Source of the DNA: an uncultured Collinsella sp.
GTDB taxonomy: Bacteria; Actinomycetota; Coriobacteriia; Coriobacteriales; Coriobacteriaceae
DNA: 43,107 bases
Assembly (NCBI GenBank): GCA_902478935.1
Contig: CABSMV010000001.1
Coordinates: 1 to 43,107 of the forward strand
Reading direction: 5' to 3'
Position numbers and translations under genes: made by a program. The notes beneath the pieces were generated by a model. That model made no database searches and was not told the origin of the DNA. It saw nothing but the letters and a program-made list of their open reading frames with translations. Position 1 is the first letter of the stretch. Every line of letters begins with the position of its first letter. Shown here in pieces: positions 32,448 to 41,984 of the stretch.

Positions 32448-33836
32448 ATGATTAAGATTGCCAAGTTTGGCGGCTCGTCGGTCGCCGACGCCGAACACTT
32501 CAAGAAGATCAAGGCCATCGTCGATGCCGACCCGGCTCGCCGTTTTGTGGTGGTTTCCGCCTGCGGTCGCCGTTTTAAGGGCGACACCAAGGTGACCGAC
32601 CTGCTCTATCTGGTCAATGCGCACGTTAAGTACCACGTGTCGTGTGAGGAGCTACTCGAGGACATTGGCCAGCGCTATTTTGATATCGCTGACGAGCTGG
32701 AGCTCACCTATCCCATCCGTGAGGAGTTCGCGGCCTTTGCCGAGCGCGCCCGCTCGGGCGGCTACTCCACCGAGGAGCTTGTGAGCCGTGGCGAGTACTT
32801 TACCGCCCGCCTGATGGCCGAGTACCTGGGCTTACCGTTCCTGGACGCCGCGACGGTTGTGGCGTTCCATCACGACGGTACGCTCAGCATGAATCGCACC
32901 TCCGAGCTGGTGCAGGAGTACGGTCAGCAGGGCGGCTTTGTTATGCCCGGTTTCTACGGCGCGACGCGTGAGGGCCAGATCAAGCTGCTCGACCGTGGTG
33001 GCGGCGATATCTCGGGCTCGATCTTGGCTAAGTGCCTGGGCGCCGATCTGTACGAGAACTGGACCGACGTCTCGGGCTTCTATTCTGCCGATCCGCGTAT
33101 CGTTCCCGAGGCTCAGCCCATTGCGCGCGTTACCTATGAGGAGCTGCGCGAGCTTTCGTACATGGGCGCAAGCGTCCTGCACGAGGAGGCCGTGTTCCCC
33201 GTGCGCGAGGCGGGTATTCCGCTGGTCATCAAGAACACCAATGCGCCGCAGGACCCCGGCACCATCATTAGCGAGACGGCTGATGAGGGTGAGGCAGAGC
33301 CCATCATTACCGGCGTGACCGGCAAGCGCGGCTTTGTCGCCATCAACGTTGCCCGCGACCGCACCAAGCCCCGTGTTGGCTTTATGCGCCGCGCGCTTTC
33401 GGTCTTCGAGCGCTATGACGTTTCCGTCGAGCACATGCCCACCGGTGTCGACCGCTTTGGCGCCGTGGTGCAGGAGCAGGACGTGCACGACTCGCTGTAC
33501 TCGCTCGTGGGCGACATTCAGCAGGAGGTCGAGCCGCTCGAGATCGAGGTTGTCGAGGGCCTGGCGCTCATCGCGACCGTCGGCCGTAACCTGCGTGGCC
33601 GCGCAGGTATCTCGGGCCATCTGTTTGGCATGCTTGGCCAGGCCGGCGTGAGCGTGCGCATGATTTCGCAGAGCTGCGACGAGATCAACATCATTATCGG
33701 TGTCGAGGAGAAGGACTTCGACCTGGCGATTCAGACCATCTACCGTGCCTTCTCCGATGAGAACGGCATTGTGAAGGTCTCCGACCTGGAGGTCCCCGCA
33801 CCGGTCGATCCCGCCCTGGCCGCGCTCCGCAAGTAG
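32448..33836 (+). CDS. lysC: Aspartate kinase
   Basis: Phosphorylates aspartate, committing it to lysine, methionine and threonine synthesis. The 462 residues hold the kinase domain opening KFGGSSVADAEHFKKI (6-21). RGGGDISGSILAKCLGADLYENWTDVSGFYSADPRIV binds substrate and nucleotide. Two ACT domains lie after about residue 310 (VGFMRRALSVFERYDVSVEHMPTGVDR and ALIATVGRNLRGRAGISGHLFGMLGQAGVSVRMISQ), which give allosteric inhibition by lysine and/or threonine. It is monofunctional, without a fused homoserine dehydrogenase. The ribosome site is GAAAGG. asd follows after 174 bp. Confidence 0.94.
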   Translation: MIKIAKFGGSSVADAEHFKKIKAIVDADPARRFVVVSACGRRFKGDTKVTDLLYLVNAHVKYHVSCEELLEDIGQRYFDIADELELTYPIREEFAAFAERARSGGYSTEELVSRGEYFTARLMAEYLGLPFLDAATVVAFHHDGTLSMNRTSELVQEYGQQGGFVMPGFYGATREGQIKLLDRGGGDISGSILAKCLGADLYENWTDVSGFYSADPRIVPEAQPIARVTYEELRELSYMGASVLHEEAVFPVREAGIPLVIKNTNAPQDPGTIISETADEGEAEPIITGVTGKRGFVAINVARDRTKPRVGFMRRALSVFERYDVSVEHMPTGVDRFGAVVQEQDVHDSLYSLVGDIQQEVEPLEIEVVEGLALIATVGRNLRGRAGISGHLFGMLGQAGVSVRMISQSCDEINIIIGVEEKDFDLAIQTIYRAFSDENGIVKVSDLEVPAPVDPALAALRK

Positions 33837-33851
33837 CTGCCGTCCCGGTGC

Positions 33852-33875
33852 ATTTTTGGGACAAGTGCCAAAAAT
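33852..33875 (+). repeat. Small AT-rich hairpin after lysC
   Basis: ATTTTTGG-gacaagtg-CCAAAAAT, perfect 8-bp stem 15 nt after the lysC stop. Its TTTTGG and GGGACA words recall the 50-bp repeat family (R1-R3), but the match is too short to be sure. Confidence 0.4.
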
Positions 33876-33909
33876 CTACGGCGGGGCGTTTCGTTTCGGT
33901 TTCGTTTCG

Positions 33910-33940
33910 ACGGGGCGGGTTTCGTGTCCGCCCCGTTCTT
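33910..33940 (+). terminator. Intrinsic terminator between lysC and asd
   Basis: ACGGGGCGG (33910-33918) pairs with CCGCCCCGT (33928-33936), then TCTTG. The T-run is short, so partial read-through into asd is possible. Confidence 0.6.
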
Positions 33941-34010
33941 GTATACACTGGCAACAATAATCAGCCTGCTCGGCGTGCGGGCAAAAGCCAAAACCTTTAA
34001 AGGGGGAAGC

Positions 34011-35036
34011 ATGAAACAGTACACGGTTGCTATTTTGGGCGCGACGGGAGCCGTGGGCACCCAGATGCTCGAGTGCCTCAACGAGCAGGAGCTCCCGGTC
34101 GGCAAGCTTAAGCTGCTGGCGAGCGCGCGTTCTGCGGGCAAGACCGTCGAGTTCCGCGGCGAGCAGATCGTGATTGAAGAGGCTTGCCCCGAGGCCTTTG
34201 AGGGCTGTGATATTGTGCTCGGAGCCGCCGGCGACGATATCGCGAAGGAGCTGCTGCCCGAGGCCGTCAAGCGCGGCGCCGTCGTGGTCGACAACAGCCA
34301 TGCCTTCCGCATGGATCCCGAGGTGCCGCTGGTCGTGCCCGAGATCAATGCCGACGATATCAAGTGGCATCACGGCATTATCGCCAACCCCAACTGCGCG
34401 ACCATCATCGGCCTGGTTCCCACCTGGCCGCTGCATCAGCTCGCCGGCGTGAAGCGCATGATCGTCTCGACGTATCAGGCGGCTTCGGGTGCCGGCGCTC
34501 CCGGCATGGCCGAACTCGAGGCTCAGCTGGCCGCCCTGGGCCGTGGCGAGGAGATTCCCGAGCCGCGCGCGTTTGCCGCCCAGCTGGCGAGCAACCTGAT
34601 TCCGCAGATTGGCGGCGTCAAGGAGGAGGGCTTTACCTCCGAGGAGATGAAGTTGCAAAACGAGGGCCGCAAGATCATGCACCTGCCCGAGCTGCGCGTG
34701 AACTGCACCTGCGTGCGCGTGCCCGTGCTGCGTTCGCACTCCGAGAGCATTACGCTCGAGTTTGAGCGCGATATTACGGTGGAAGAGGCCCGTGCTGCGC
34801 TTGCTACCGCTCCCGGCGTCAAGCTGGTTGACGATATGGCTGCCGAGGATGCACACGACCGCTTCCCCATGCCGATGGACACCTCCGACCAGGACCTGAT
34901 TTGGGTCGGCCGCGTGCGCCGCGACATCTCGAACCCCGACGCTGCGCGCGGCATCACCTTCTGGTGCTGCGGCGACCAAATCCGTAAGGGCGCGGCAACC
35001 AACGCCGTCCAGATCGCTAAGCTGCTCTGCGAGTAG
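34011..35036 (+). CDS. asd: Aspartate-semialdehyde dehydrogenase
   Basis: Reduces aspartyl phosphate to aspartate-semialdehyde with NADPH, the step after LysC. The 341 residues start VAILGATGAVGTQMLECL, the Rossmann nucleotide-binding loop, and contain VVDNSHAFRMD and NPNCATI with the nucleophilic cysteine (about residue 128). TYQAASGAGAPGMAEL, a histidine in RVPVLRSHSESI and NAVQIAKLLCE complete the family pattern. The ATG at 34011 follows AAAGGGGGAAGC; the upstream open start at 33924 overlaps the terminator and has no ribosome site. Homoserine dehydrogenase, the next enzyme, is not in the window. Hairpin E begins 12 nt after the stop. Confidence 0.95.
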   Translation: MKQYTVAILGATGAVGTQMLECLNEQELPVGKLKLLASARSAGKTVEFRGEQIVIEEACPEAFEGCDIVLGAAGDDIAKELLPEAVKRGAVVVDNSHAFRMDPEVPLVVPEINADDIKWHHGIIANPNCATIIGLVPTWPLHQLAGVKRMIVSTYQAASGAGAPGMAELEAQLAALGRGEEIPEPRAFAAQLASNLIPQIGGVKEEGFTSEEMKLQNEGRKIMHLPELRVNCTCVRVPVLRSHSESITLEFERDITVEEARAALATAPGVKLVDDMAAEDAHDRFPMPMDTSDQDLIWVGRVRRDISNPDAARGITFWCCGDQIRKGAATNAVQIAKLLCE

Positions 35037-35048
35037 TGTGACCTGTCC

Positions 35049-35178
35049 GGCGGGGGCCGGGCTTAGCTTTCAGAACGTCCTCGACCATGTGTGGCGCCTT
35101 GTCCTGCTCCTTCGGAGCCGCGGACAAGGCGCCACACTGGTCTGCGGAGTGTTCTGAAAGCTAAGCCCGGCCCCCGCC
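35049..35178 (+). repeat. Nested-hairpin element E (conserved internal-loop family)
   Basis: A 130-nt hairpin 12 nt after the asd stop. The outer stem (35049-35076 with 35151-35178) is a perfect 28 bp. The conserved unpaired strands are GTCCTCGACCATG (35077-35089) and CTGGTCTGCGGAGT (35137-35150). The inner stem (35090-35104 with 35122-35136) is a perfect 15 bp, capped by GCTCC-TTC-GGAGC. No T-run follows. Confidence 0.75.
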
Positions 35179-35191
35179 TTCGGTGACGCTG

Positions 35192-35395
35192 TTACGAGCG
35201 GACTGCGATGGGGGCGTTGTTGGTTGGGGCCGCTGGGCTGATGGGAGCACGTGGCTGTTGTGGGCCCTGGTCCCGGCGGCGGCCTCGGCGCTTTGCGCCT
35301 GCCGCCTTGGGGGACTGTGGGGCGCGGTCGGCAGCTGCGGCGCGTTCGCGCCTGCTGCCTAGGGTGACTTTGGGGTCGATTGGGGTTGTCTGCAC
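35192..35395 (-). CDS. Doubtful small ORF, basic and Pro/Ala-rich
   Basis: A 67-residue frame with coding-like third positions (67% or more G/C by eye) and a composition rich in Arg, Pro and Ala (KAAGAKRRGRRRDQGPQQPR). It has a GTG start without a ribosome site. It could be a leaderless transcript, since CATAAT lies shortly upstream on the minus strand, or the remnant tail of a longer gene, or chance. The rest of the 35179-35437 spacer holds only the ogt upstream region. Confidence 0.22.
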   Translation of the reverse strand: MQTTPIDPKVTLGSRRERAAAADRAPQSPKAAGAKRRGRRRDQGPQQPRAPISPAAPTNNAPIAVRS

Positions 35396-35437
35396 AATTC
35401 GCGGTATTATGTTGCGGAGTTTTGAAAGGAGCCGCTG

Positions 35438-36016
35438 GTGGTCACGACGACGTTTGCTTCGCCTTTGGGCGAAATCTTGCTTGCCGCTGATGGCCGCGGT
35501 CTGACGGGACTTTGGTTTGAGGGGCAGGAGCATTTTGGCTCCACGCTTCTCCGGGAAGACTCCGAACATGTTGAAGGCACCGATGCGGTTTCTGGTGCTG
35601 GCGGCATGTCTTCGGTGAATCCGACAAACGGTGCTGCCTCGTCGGTACTTGAGCGTTCTTGGGCTTGGCTGAATGCTTATTTTGCGGGGCAGGAGCCTCG
35701 GTTTACGCCGCCGTTGCATATGATTGGTACGGCGTTTCAGCGCGAGGTTTGGTTTGAGCTGCTTTCTATCCCGCGTGGCGAGGTCGCTACGTATGGTGAG
35801 ATCGCCCAGCGTGTTGCGGCTCGACATCGTGTACCGGGAAACGAAGCACCCGTTGCGTCTCCCCGTGCCGTGGGGGCCGCGGTCGCGCGTAATCCCATTT
35901 CGATTATTGTGCCGTGCCATCGCGTGGTTGCCGCCGATGGTTCGCTCAACGGATATGCCGGCGGCCTCGACCGCAAGGAGTGGCTGCTGCGGCTTGAGGG
36001 CGCGTACGAGGAGTAA
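35438..36016 (+). CDS. ogt: Methylated-DNA--protein-cysteine methyltransferase
   Basis: Suicide repair protein that transfers the alkyl group from O6-alkylguanine to its own cysteine. The 192 residues start FASPLGEILLAADGRGLTGLWFEGQ. The DNA-binding region follows (GTAFQREVWFELLSIPRGEVATYGEIAQRVA), and then the active site IIVPCHRVVAADGSLNGYAGGLDRKEWLL with the PCHRV cysteine. A run of about 35 low-complexity residues (EGTDAVSGAGGMSSVNPTNG) interrupts the N-terminal domain. The GTG start at 35438 has GAAAGGAG 6 nt upstream. TATTAT (35404-35409) may be its -10. Confidence 0.93.
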   Translation: MVTTTFASPLGEILLAADGRGLTGLWFEGQEHFGSTLLREDSEHVEGTDAVSGAGGMSSVNPTNGAASSVLERSWAWLNAYFAGQEPRFTPPLHMIGTAFQREVWFELLSIPRGEVATYGEIAQRVAARHRVPGNEAPVASPRAVGAAVARNPISIIVPCHRVVAADGSLNGYAGGLDRKEWLLRLEGAYEE

Positions 36017-36161
36017 CGCTCGAGCACTTTGCATAGCCAAGATGCCGTGAAAGGACGAGTCACTGTCCCTTCGCGCTCGGTATGCGTCCAAGCCCTCGGC
36101 ATCTGGGCCTTAAGTTTGGCTAAGCCATATCCTGCGTATTTGAAAACGCGCAGGTTGAGCA

Positions 36162-36188
36162 GCTAAGGCTGCGCTAAGGCGGTTGACG
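36162..36188 (+). promoter_or_regulatory. Direct repeats next to a -35, likely response-regulator site
   Basis: GCTAAGGC occurs at 36162-36169 and 36173-36180, an 11-bp period that can be written as 7-4-7 (GCTAAGG-4-GCTAAGG), the usual layout of OmpR-family binding sites. TTGACG (36183-36188) follows as a -35. The matching -10 near 36206 (GTATCG) is poor, as at activator-dependent promoters. Autoregulation is inferred. Confidence 0.5.
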
Positions 36189-36244
36189 GTGCGCTATCAT
36201 CGGCAGTATCGAAACCTGTAGAGCCGTGCGCCAAAGGAACAACT

Positions 36245-36928
36245 ATGAAGCTGATGCTTGCCGAGGACGAACCTGGCCTCTCCCGCGCCCTCATCGCGAT
36301 TCTTCAACATAGCGACTACGAGGTCGACACCGCCCTCGACGGCCTGACGGCGCTCGAGTATCTACTCACCAACGATTACGACGCCGCAATCCTGGACATC
36401 ATGATGCCCGGCATGGACGGTATCGAGGTGCTCAAGCGCACGCGTGAGGCCGGCAAACGCCTGCCCATCATCATGCTTACGGCCAAAAGCGAGGTGTCCG
36501 ATAAGGTCGAGGGTCTGGATGCCGGTGCCAACGATTACCTGACCAAGCCGTTTGCCGCCAAGGAACTGCTCGCGCGCATTCGTGCTATGACGCGCGCCGC
36601 GACGGCAATTGACGCCACGACGCTCAGCGTGGGCAACGTGCGCCTCGACACGGCATCGTGCACACTTGTGGGTCCCTTGGGCGAGGAACATCTGGCTAAT
36701 CGTGAGTTTCAGCTTATGGAGCTCTTTATGCGCAACGCCAGCACGCGCATGCCTACCGAGCGTTTGATGCTCGAGGTTTGGGGTGAGGACGCGCCCGAAG
36801 GCGCCAACGTGGTGTGGGTCTACATCTCATACCTGCGCAAAAAGCTGACGGCGTTGGGTGCCAATGTGGCCATCCGCGCGTCGCGCAATCAGGGATATTC
36901 GCTTGAGGTTGTCGAGGAGGGCGAATAA
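36245..36928 (+). CDS. OmpR-family response regulator
   Basis: Two-component regulator of 227 residues. The receiver domain (1-115) has the acidic pocket E7-D8-E9, phospho-acceptor Asp51 (AILDIMMPG), Thr in MLTAKS and Lys in YLTKPF. The C-terminal winged helix (about 125-225) ends in VVWVYISYLRKKLTALGANVAIRASRNQGYSLE. The start follows CAAAGGAAC. The kinase gene begins 3 bases after the stop, and an ABC transporter follows on the same strand, so the system probably controls that transporter. Confidence 0.93.
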   Translation: MKLMLAEDEPGLSRALIAILQHSDYEVDTALDGLTALEYLLTNDYDAAILDIMMPGMDGIEVLKRTREAGKRLPIIMLTAKSEVSDKVEGLDAGANDYLTKPFAAKELLARIRAMTRAATAIDATTLSVGNVRLDTASCTLVGPLGEEHLANREFQLMELFMRNASTRMPTERLMLEVWGEDAPEGANVVWVYISYLRKKLTALGANVAIRASRNQGYSLEVVEEGE

Positions 36929-36930
36929 GC

Positions 36931-38310
36931 GTGAGCGCGAGCGCGTGGTGGAAGCGCATGGCGACAAAGCTCGGCATGGGAGCGGACTCGGGTAATCCGG
37001 GGCGCGTCGATGCTGCCAGTGCAATGGGACGTCGTCTGCGTCGCAAGTTCATCCTGGTTGCCATGGGTGCCGTGACCGTCGTGCTTACGCTCATCATTGC
37101 CGGCATCAACGTCGTCAACTACTCGCATATCTGCAATATGGCCGATGCTCGCCTGGACTATATCTTGGCGGGCAAGAACGGCATTGATTGGACGGATGAG
37201 CCTAAGACCGACCCCGGCCAGGATGTGGGCGCCGGTAAGACCGCTGCCGGTGACCGGGTGGCCGTGCGCGCCGGGCATTTTGAAGGTATGACGGCGGAGT
37301 CTCCCTTCGACACGCGCTACTTTACGGTGTCGATTGCCGGTGGGCAGGTGACCGATGTCAACACGGCCCGCATTGCCGCGGTGGGCGCTAAGCGTGCTGC
37401 ACGCATCGCTGCAGGACTATATTCCAAGGGTTGGACCTCGGGCTTTTCTGGTAACTACCGCTATACGGTTACGGTTCAGGGCGACGAGACAACCTATGTG
37501 TTCGTGGACTGCTCGCGGGAGCTTGCAAGCTTTCATTCGTTTTTGAGTGCGAGCATGGCAATCAGTTGCATTGGCTGGCTGGCGGTGCTGGCAATTGTGG
37601 CGGGCGCCTCGGGTGCGGTGATTCGACCGATGGTTGAGAGTTACAGCAAGCAGAAGCGCTTTATTACCGATGCAAGCCACGAAATCAAGACACCGCTGGC
37701 CGTGATCGACGCTGCTAACGAGGTGCAGGAAATCGAGAGCGGCGAGAGCGAGTGGACGCAGAGCATTCACGAACAGGTTAAACGGTTGACGGCACTCACG
37801 GAGCGTCTGGTATTTTTAGCTCGCATGGACGAGGGCTCGGCGGGCTTTACCATGACATCGATCGATCTTTCGGAGGCAGTGGACAAGGCGGCGGCGCCGT
37901 TTGAGTCGGTGGCGGTTTCGCGCGGCAAGCGTCTGTCGACTTCGATTGCGAGCGGCGTGCGGGCCCATGCCGACGCTGCAGCGGTGGCGCAGGTGGTTGA
38001 GTTGCTGCTGGACAACGCCACGCGCTATGCGAGCGAGGGCAGCGTGATTGAGCTGAGCTTGCGCGCGGCCTCGCGCGGTCAGGGTAAGGGCGCCGCTGAA
38101 CTTGTCGTATCGAACGCCGTGGACGAACTGCCCGAAGGCGACCTGGATCGATTGTTCGACCGTTTCTATCGTGCGGACGTGTCGCGCAGCTCCAAGACGG
38201 GCGGCTCGGGCGTGGGCCTATCCGTGGTGCGTGCCATCGCCGAGGCCCATGGCGGGAGCGCTTCTGTCTGCGGCCACGGCAACCAGATCACCTTCACCGT
38301 CCGCCTCTAA
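36931..38310 (+). CDS. Membrane sensor histidine kinase
   Basis: A 459-residue sensor with a cytoplasmic basic N-terminus, membrane helix 1 (about 34-57), an extracellular domain of about 150 residues (TARYFT/VTVQGDETTYVFVDC region) and helix 2 (about 205-230). The dimerisation/phospho-acceptor box follows with His250 (FITDASHEIKTPLAVIDAA), then the N box (ELLLDNATRYA), F box (LFDRFYRADVSRS) and G box (GSGVGLSVVRAIAEAHGG). It has no HAMP domain of recognisable length. The GTG at 36931 is preceded by GAGGAGGGCG in the end of the regulator gene. The large sensor domain separates it from the short BceS type, so it may sense its own ligand. Confidence 0.92.
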   Translation: MSASAWWKRMATKLGMGADSGNPGRVDAASAMGRRLRRKFILVAMGAVTVVLTLIIAGINVVNYSHICNMADARLDYILAGKNGIDWTDEPKTDPGQDVGAGKTAAGDRVAVRAGHFEGMTAESPFDTRYFTVSIAGGQVTDVNTARIAAVGAKRAARIAAGLYSKGWTSGFSGNYRYTVTVQGDETTYVFVDCSRELASFHSFLSASMAISCIGWLAVLAIVAGASGAVIRPMVESYSKQKRFITDASHEIKTPLAVIDAANEVQEIESGESEWTQSIHEQVKRLTALTERLVFLARMDEGSAGFTMTSIDLSEAVDKAAAPFESVAVSRGKRLSTSIASGVRAHADAAAVAQVVELLLDNATRYASEGSVIELSLRAASRGQGKGAAELVVSNAVDELPEGDLDRLFDRFYRADVSRSSKTGGSGVGLSVVRAIAEAHGGSASVCGHGNQITFTVRL

Positions 38311-38312
38311 AA

Positions 38313-38345
38313 CCTGCCAAAATGAACCTGTCCCTTTTTGGTCGG
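38313..38345 (-). repeat. 33-bp intergenic repeat, copy R3 (inverted)
   Basis: Reverse-complement match of 30 out of 33 to the left part of the 50-bp repeat at 41869. It starts 2 nt after the kinase stop codon. It keeps the hairpin arms CCTGCCAAAA and TTTTTGG around TGAACCTGTCCC. Confidence 0.65.
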
Positions 38346-38395
38346 TGCGAAATGGGTAATACTAAGGAGTTATCCGACCAGATGGGAATAAATCG

Positions 38396-39097
<702 letters not shown>

Positions 39098-39102
39098 CGC
39101 CC

Positions 39103-41868
39103 ATGGATCAGGACCGCCAAAACAGCCAACGCCGCGACGCGCGGAACACGGAGCGCGAGCAGGATTTTACGACCTACCGCACTGCCCAAAGCTCAAACGA
39201 CATGGTGCCGACGGTGTTTCGCCGTGGTGTCTACCGCACGATTCGCGGCAGCCTCAAACGCTTCTTGTCCATCGTCGTGATCACTGCGCTCGGCGTGAGC
39301 GTGATGTGCGGCCTCAAGGCGGGTTGCGAGGATCTGTGCGATTCGGTCGACGCTTACTTTGACCAGCAGAATGTTTATGACATTAACGTGCAGTCGACCT
39401 ATGGTCTGACCGATGACGATCTTGCTGCGATCCAAGAGGTCGATGGCGTCGAAACGGCCGAGGGCATCTACACCGAGACCGCCTACACCGCCGTGGGCAC
39501 AACGCGCGAGCGCGTGGTCGTGCAAAGTCTCTCCAAGGAGAACATCGATCAGCCAGTGCTCGTGAACGGCGATTTGCCCGAGAGCGCCGATGAGGTCGCG
39601 GTGACTTCGAAGTTCCTGAAGGCTTCGGGCAAAAAGCTCGGCGATACGGTGAGTTTTGCCGCCAATGACGCGAGCTCGTCGAACCAAAGCGCCAAGGATC
39701 AGTTTGCCGCGGGCGATTACACCATTACGGCCGAGGTCCTCGATCCCACTGATGTGAGCTCCGACTCGACAGTCAACGCCTTTCGCGCTGCTTCGGCGGC
39801 GGACTATAAGTTCTATGTGAGCGAGGACGCCGCGACATCTTCTTCCTACTCCGCGGTCCACGTGATCGTCGAGGGAGCCAAGAGCCTCAACTCCTATTCG
39901 GATGCCTACGCGGCAAAGATCAACAAGGTCAAGGACAATATCGAGAAGATCCGCGAGGAGCGTGAGAAGGCGCGCGCTCAGGAGCTGACAGTCGACACGC
40001 CGGCAAGCTTAGATGCGGCTGAGCGCCAGGCGAATATGCTCTTTGGGATTGAACAGGGCAACATCAACCGCATGGCAGAGGGCAGTGAGGAGCGCGTGCA
40101 AGCGCAGGCCGACCTGGACCAGCGTCGCGCCGCCGCCGACCAGCAGTTTGCCGATGCCCGCGCCGAGCTCTCTGACCTGGGCGAATGCACCTGGTACATC
40201 CAGGACCGCGGCAATATCGCAAGTTACTCGAGCGTGGAGAGCGATAGCTCGTCAATTGAAGCCATCGCCACGGTGTTCCCGTTCATCTTCTTTATCGTCG
40301 CCGTGCTCATCAGCCTCACTACCGCCACGCGTATGGTCGAGGAGGAGCGCACGCTCATTGGCCTGTACAAGGCGCTCGGCTACTCGCGCGAGCGCATCCT
40401 GTCCAAATACGTGGACTATGCGCTGTGGGCGTGCCTGATCGGCGGCGTGCTCGGCAATATCATCGGATTTGTGGGCCTGCCGCTGTTCCTGTTTACGGTG
40501 TTCGACGACATGTACTCGCTGCCCCAGATGCTGCTTTCGTACGATATCGTGTCGTCGCTCGTGTCGGTGGCGCTGTTTGCCGTGGGCGTGGTGGGCGCCA
40601 CGATTATCGCCTGCCGCCACGAGATGGCCGAGACCCCTGCCTCGCTCATGCGTCCCAAGGCCCCGCGCGCCGGCTCGCGCATCTTGCTCGAGCGCATCGG
40701 CTTTATCTGGCGCCGCATGGGCTTTTTGAACAAGGTGGCAGCACGTAACCTGTTCCGCTACAAAAAGCGCGCCTTTATGACCATCTTTGGCATCGCGGGC
40801 TGTACGGCGCTTGTGATTTGCGGCATGGGCATCCGCGATACGTCGGTGGCGCTTTCGCCCAAGCAGTACGGGCATATCACGCGCTATGACCTGCTGGCGG
40901 TTGCCAATCCCGACGATTTTTCGCAGACGTGCGCGGCATTGGATGAGCGAAGCGCAGCCAAGGATTCCGACGTGACCGTGACTTCGACGCTGCCGATTAT
41001 GACCGACAACGTCACCTTTACATTTGGCGGCAAGAGCGAGACCGTGCAGCTGATCGTGGTGCCCGATGACCGCACGAACGACCTGGACGACTACGTGCGT
41101 CTCGAGGATGAGTCCAAAGAGCCTCTATCTTTGCGCGACGGAGATGTGTATCTGAGCAAGAGTTCACAGCTGGTACTGGGGATTCAACCGGGCGATACGG
41201 CACACGTCCAGGATTCGTCGCTCAACGTAGCCAAGGTCAAAGTCAGCGACATTTCGCTCAACTATCTGGGCAACACGCTTTACATGACGCAGGGCACCTA
41301 TGAGCGCGCGTTCGGTCGAAGCGCGCGCCTTAACGGCGTCTTTGTGCTGCTTAAGGGCTCGTCGGCCGATCAGATTGCGTTTAGCAAGAAGCTTAAGAGC
41401 GACGGTTGGCTCACCATCTCGAGCATGGCTGAACATTGGCAGAACTTCGAGGCGAACTTCACTATCATCAATTCCGTCGTGGTGCTCGTGACCTTTATGG
41501 CGGCGTGCCTATCGTTTGTGGTGGTGTTTACGCTGTCCAACACGAATATCTCCGAGCGCGAGCGCGAGCTGGCGACCATCAAGGTGCTGGGCTTCCGCCG
41601 TGGCGAGGTGCACCACTACGTCAACAAGGAGACGTTGATCCTCACGGCGATCGGCGCTGCGCTGGGCGTGCCGCTGGGCGGCTTGCTGGCCGAGAGCTTT
41701 ACCTACATTTTGCAGATGCCGTCGCTGTACTTTGACGTCGAGGTCGAGCCACTGAGCTACGTGCTCGCCGTGCTGCTGGCCTTTGGCTTTACGTTTATCG
41801 TCAACCTCGCCACCAATCGTACCCTCAACAAGATCGACATGGTCGGCGCCCTCAAGAGCGCCGAGTAG
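39103..41868 (+). CDS. Large FtsX-family ABC permease with coiled-coil ectodomain
   Basis: A 921-residue permease with two FtsX/MacB-type modules. A first membrane helix (about 45-70) precedes an ectodomain of about 320 residues. The end of that region (roughly 260-370) is a charged, probably coiled-coil stretch (KVKDNIEKIREEREKARAQ, then QADLDQRRAAADQQFADARAEL). Three helices follow (about 385-520) with the ATPase-contact segment RTLIGLYKALGYSRERIL. The second module has another ectodomain and closes with three helices and a matching contact (RELATIKVLGFRRGEV). The start could be GTG 39091 or ATG 39103; I chose the ATG, whose upstream sequence reads GAGTGG. Substrate is unknown. Confidence 0.88.
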   Translation: MDQDRQNSQRRDARNTEREQDFTTYRTAQSSNDMVPTVFRRGVYRTIRGSLKRFLSIVVITALGVSVMCGLKAGCEDLCDSVDAYFDQQNVYDINVQSTYGLTDDDLAAIQEVDGVETAEGIYTETAYTAVGTTRERVVVQSLSKENIDQPVLVNGDLPESADEVAVTSKFLKASGKKLGDTVSFAANDASSSNQSAKDQFAAGDYTITAEVLDPTDVSSDSTVNAFRAASAADYKFYVSEDAATSSSYSAVHVIVEGAKSLNSYSDAYAAKINKVKDNIEKIREEREKARAQELTVDTPASLDAAERQANMLFGIEQGNINRMAEGSEERVQAQADLDQRRAAADQQFADARAELSDLGECTWYIQDRGNIASYSSVESDSSSIEAIATVFPFIFFIVAVLISLTTATRMVEEERTLIGLYKALGYSRERILSKYVDYALWACLIGGVLGNIIGFVGLPLFLFTVFDDMYSLPQMLLSYDIVSSLVSVALFAVGVVGATIIACRHEMAETPASLMRPKAPRAGSRILLERIGFIWRRMGFLNKVAARNLFRYKKRAFMTIFGIAGCTALVICGMGIRDTSVALSPKQYGHITRYDLLAVANPDDFSQTCAALDERSAAKDSDVTVTSTLPIMTDNVTFTFGGKSETVQLIVVPDDRTNDLDDYVRLEDESKEPLSLRDGDVYLSKSSQLVLGIQPGDTAHVQDSSLNVAKVKVSDISLNYLGNTLYMTQGTYERAFGRSARLNGVFVLLKGSSADQIAFSKKLKSDGWLTISSMAEHWQNFEANFTIINSVVVLVTFMAACLSFVVVFTLSNTNISERERELATIKVLGFRRGEVHHYVNKETLILTAIGAALGVPLGGLLAESFTYILQMPSLYFDVEVEPLSYVLAVLLAFGFTFIVNLATNRTLNKIDMVGALKSAE

Positions 41869-41918
41869 CCTGCCAAAAAGGGACAGGTTTATTTTGGCAG
41901 GTTTTATCTGGGCAAACG
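41869..41918 (+). repeat. 50-bp intergenic repeat, copy R2
   Basis: 47 of 50 bases identical to R1 (11866-11915). It begins directly after the permease stop codon. The left part is a hairpin (CCTGCCAAAA/TTTTGGCAGG), and its right end overlaps the start of the following terminator. Confidence 0.7.
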
Positions 41919-41951
41919 CCGGGCAGCCTATAGGTGGCCCGGCGTTTGCCC
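41910..41951 (+). terminator. Intrinsic terminator of the two-component/ABC operon
   Basis: GGGCAAACGCCGGGC (41910-41924) pairs perfectly with GCCCGGCGTTTGCCC (41937-41951), followed by CGTTTTG. Confidence 0.75.
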
Positions 41952-41984
41952 CGTTTTGCTGGGGATGTTTGTCGTTCGGTGCTC

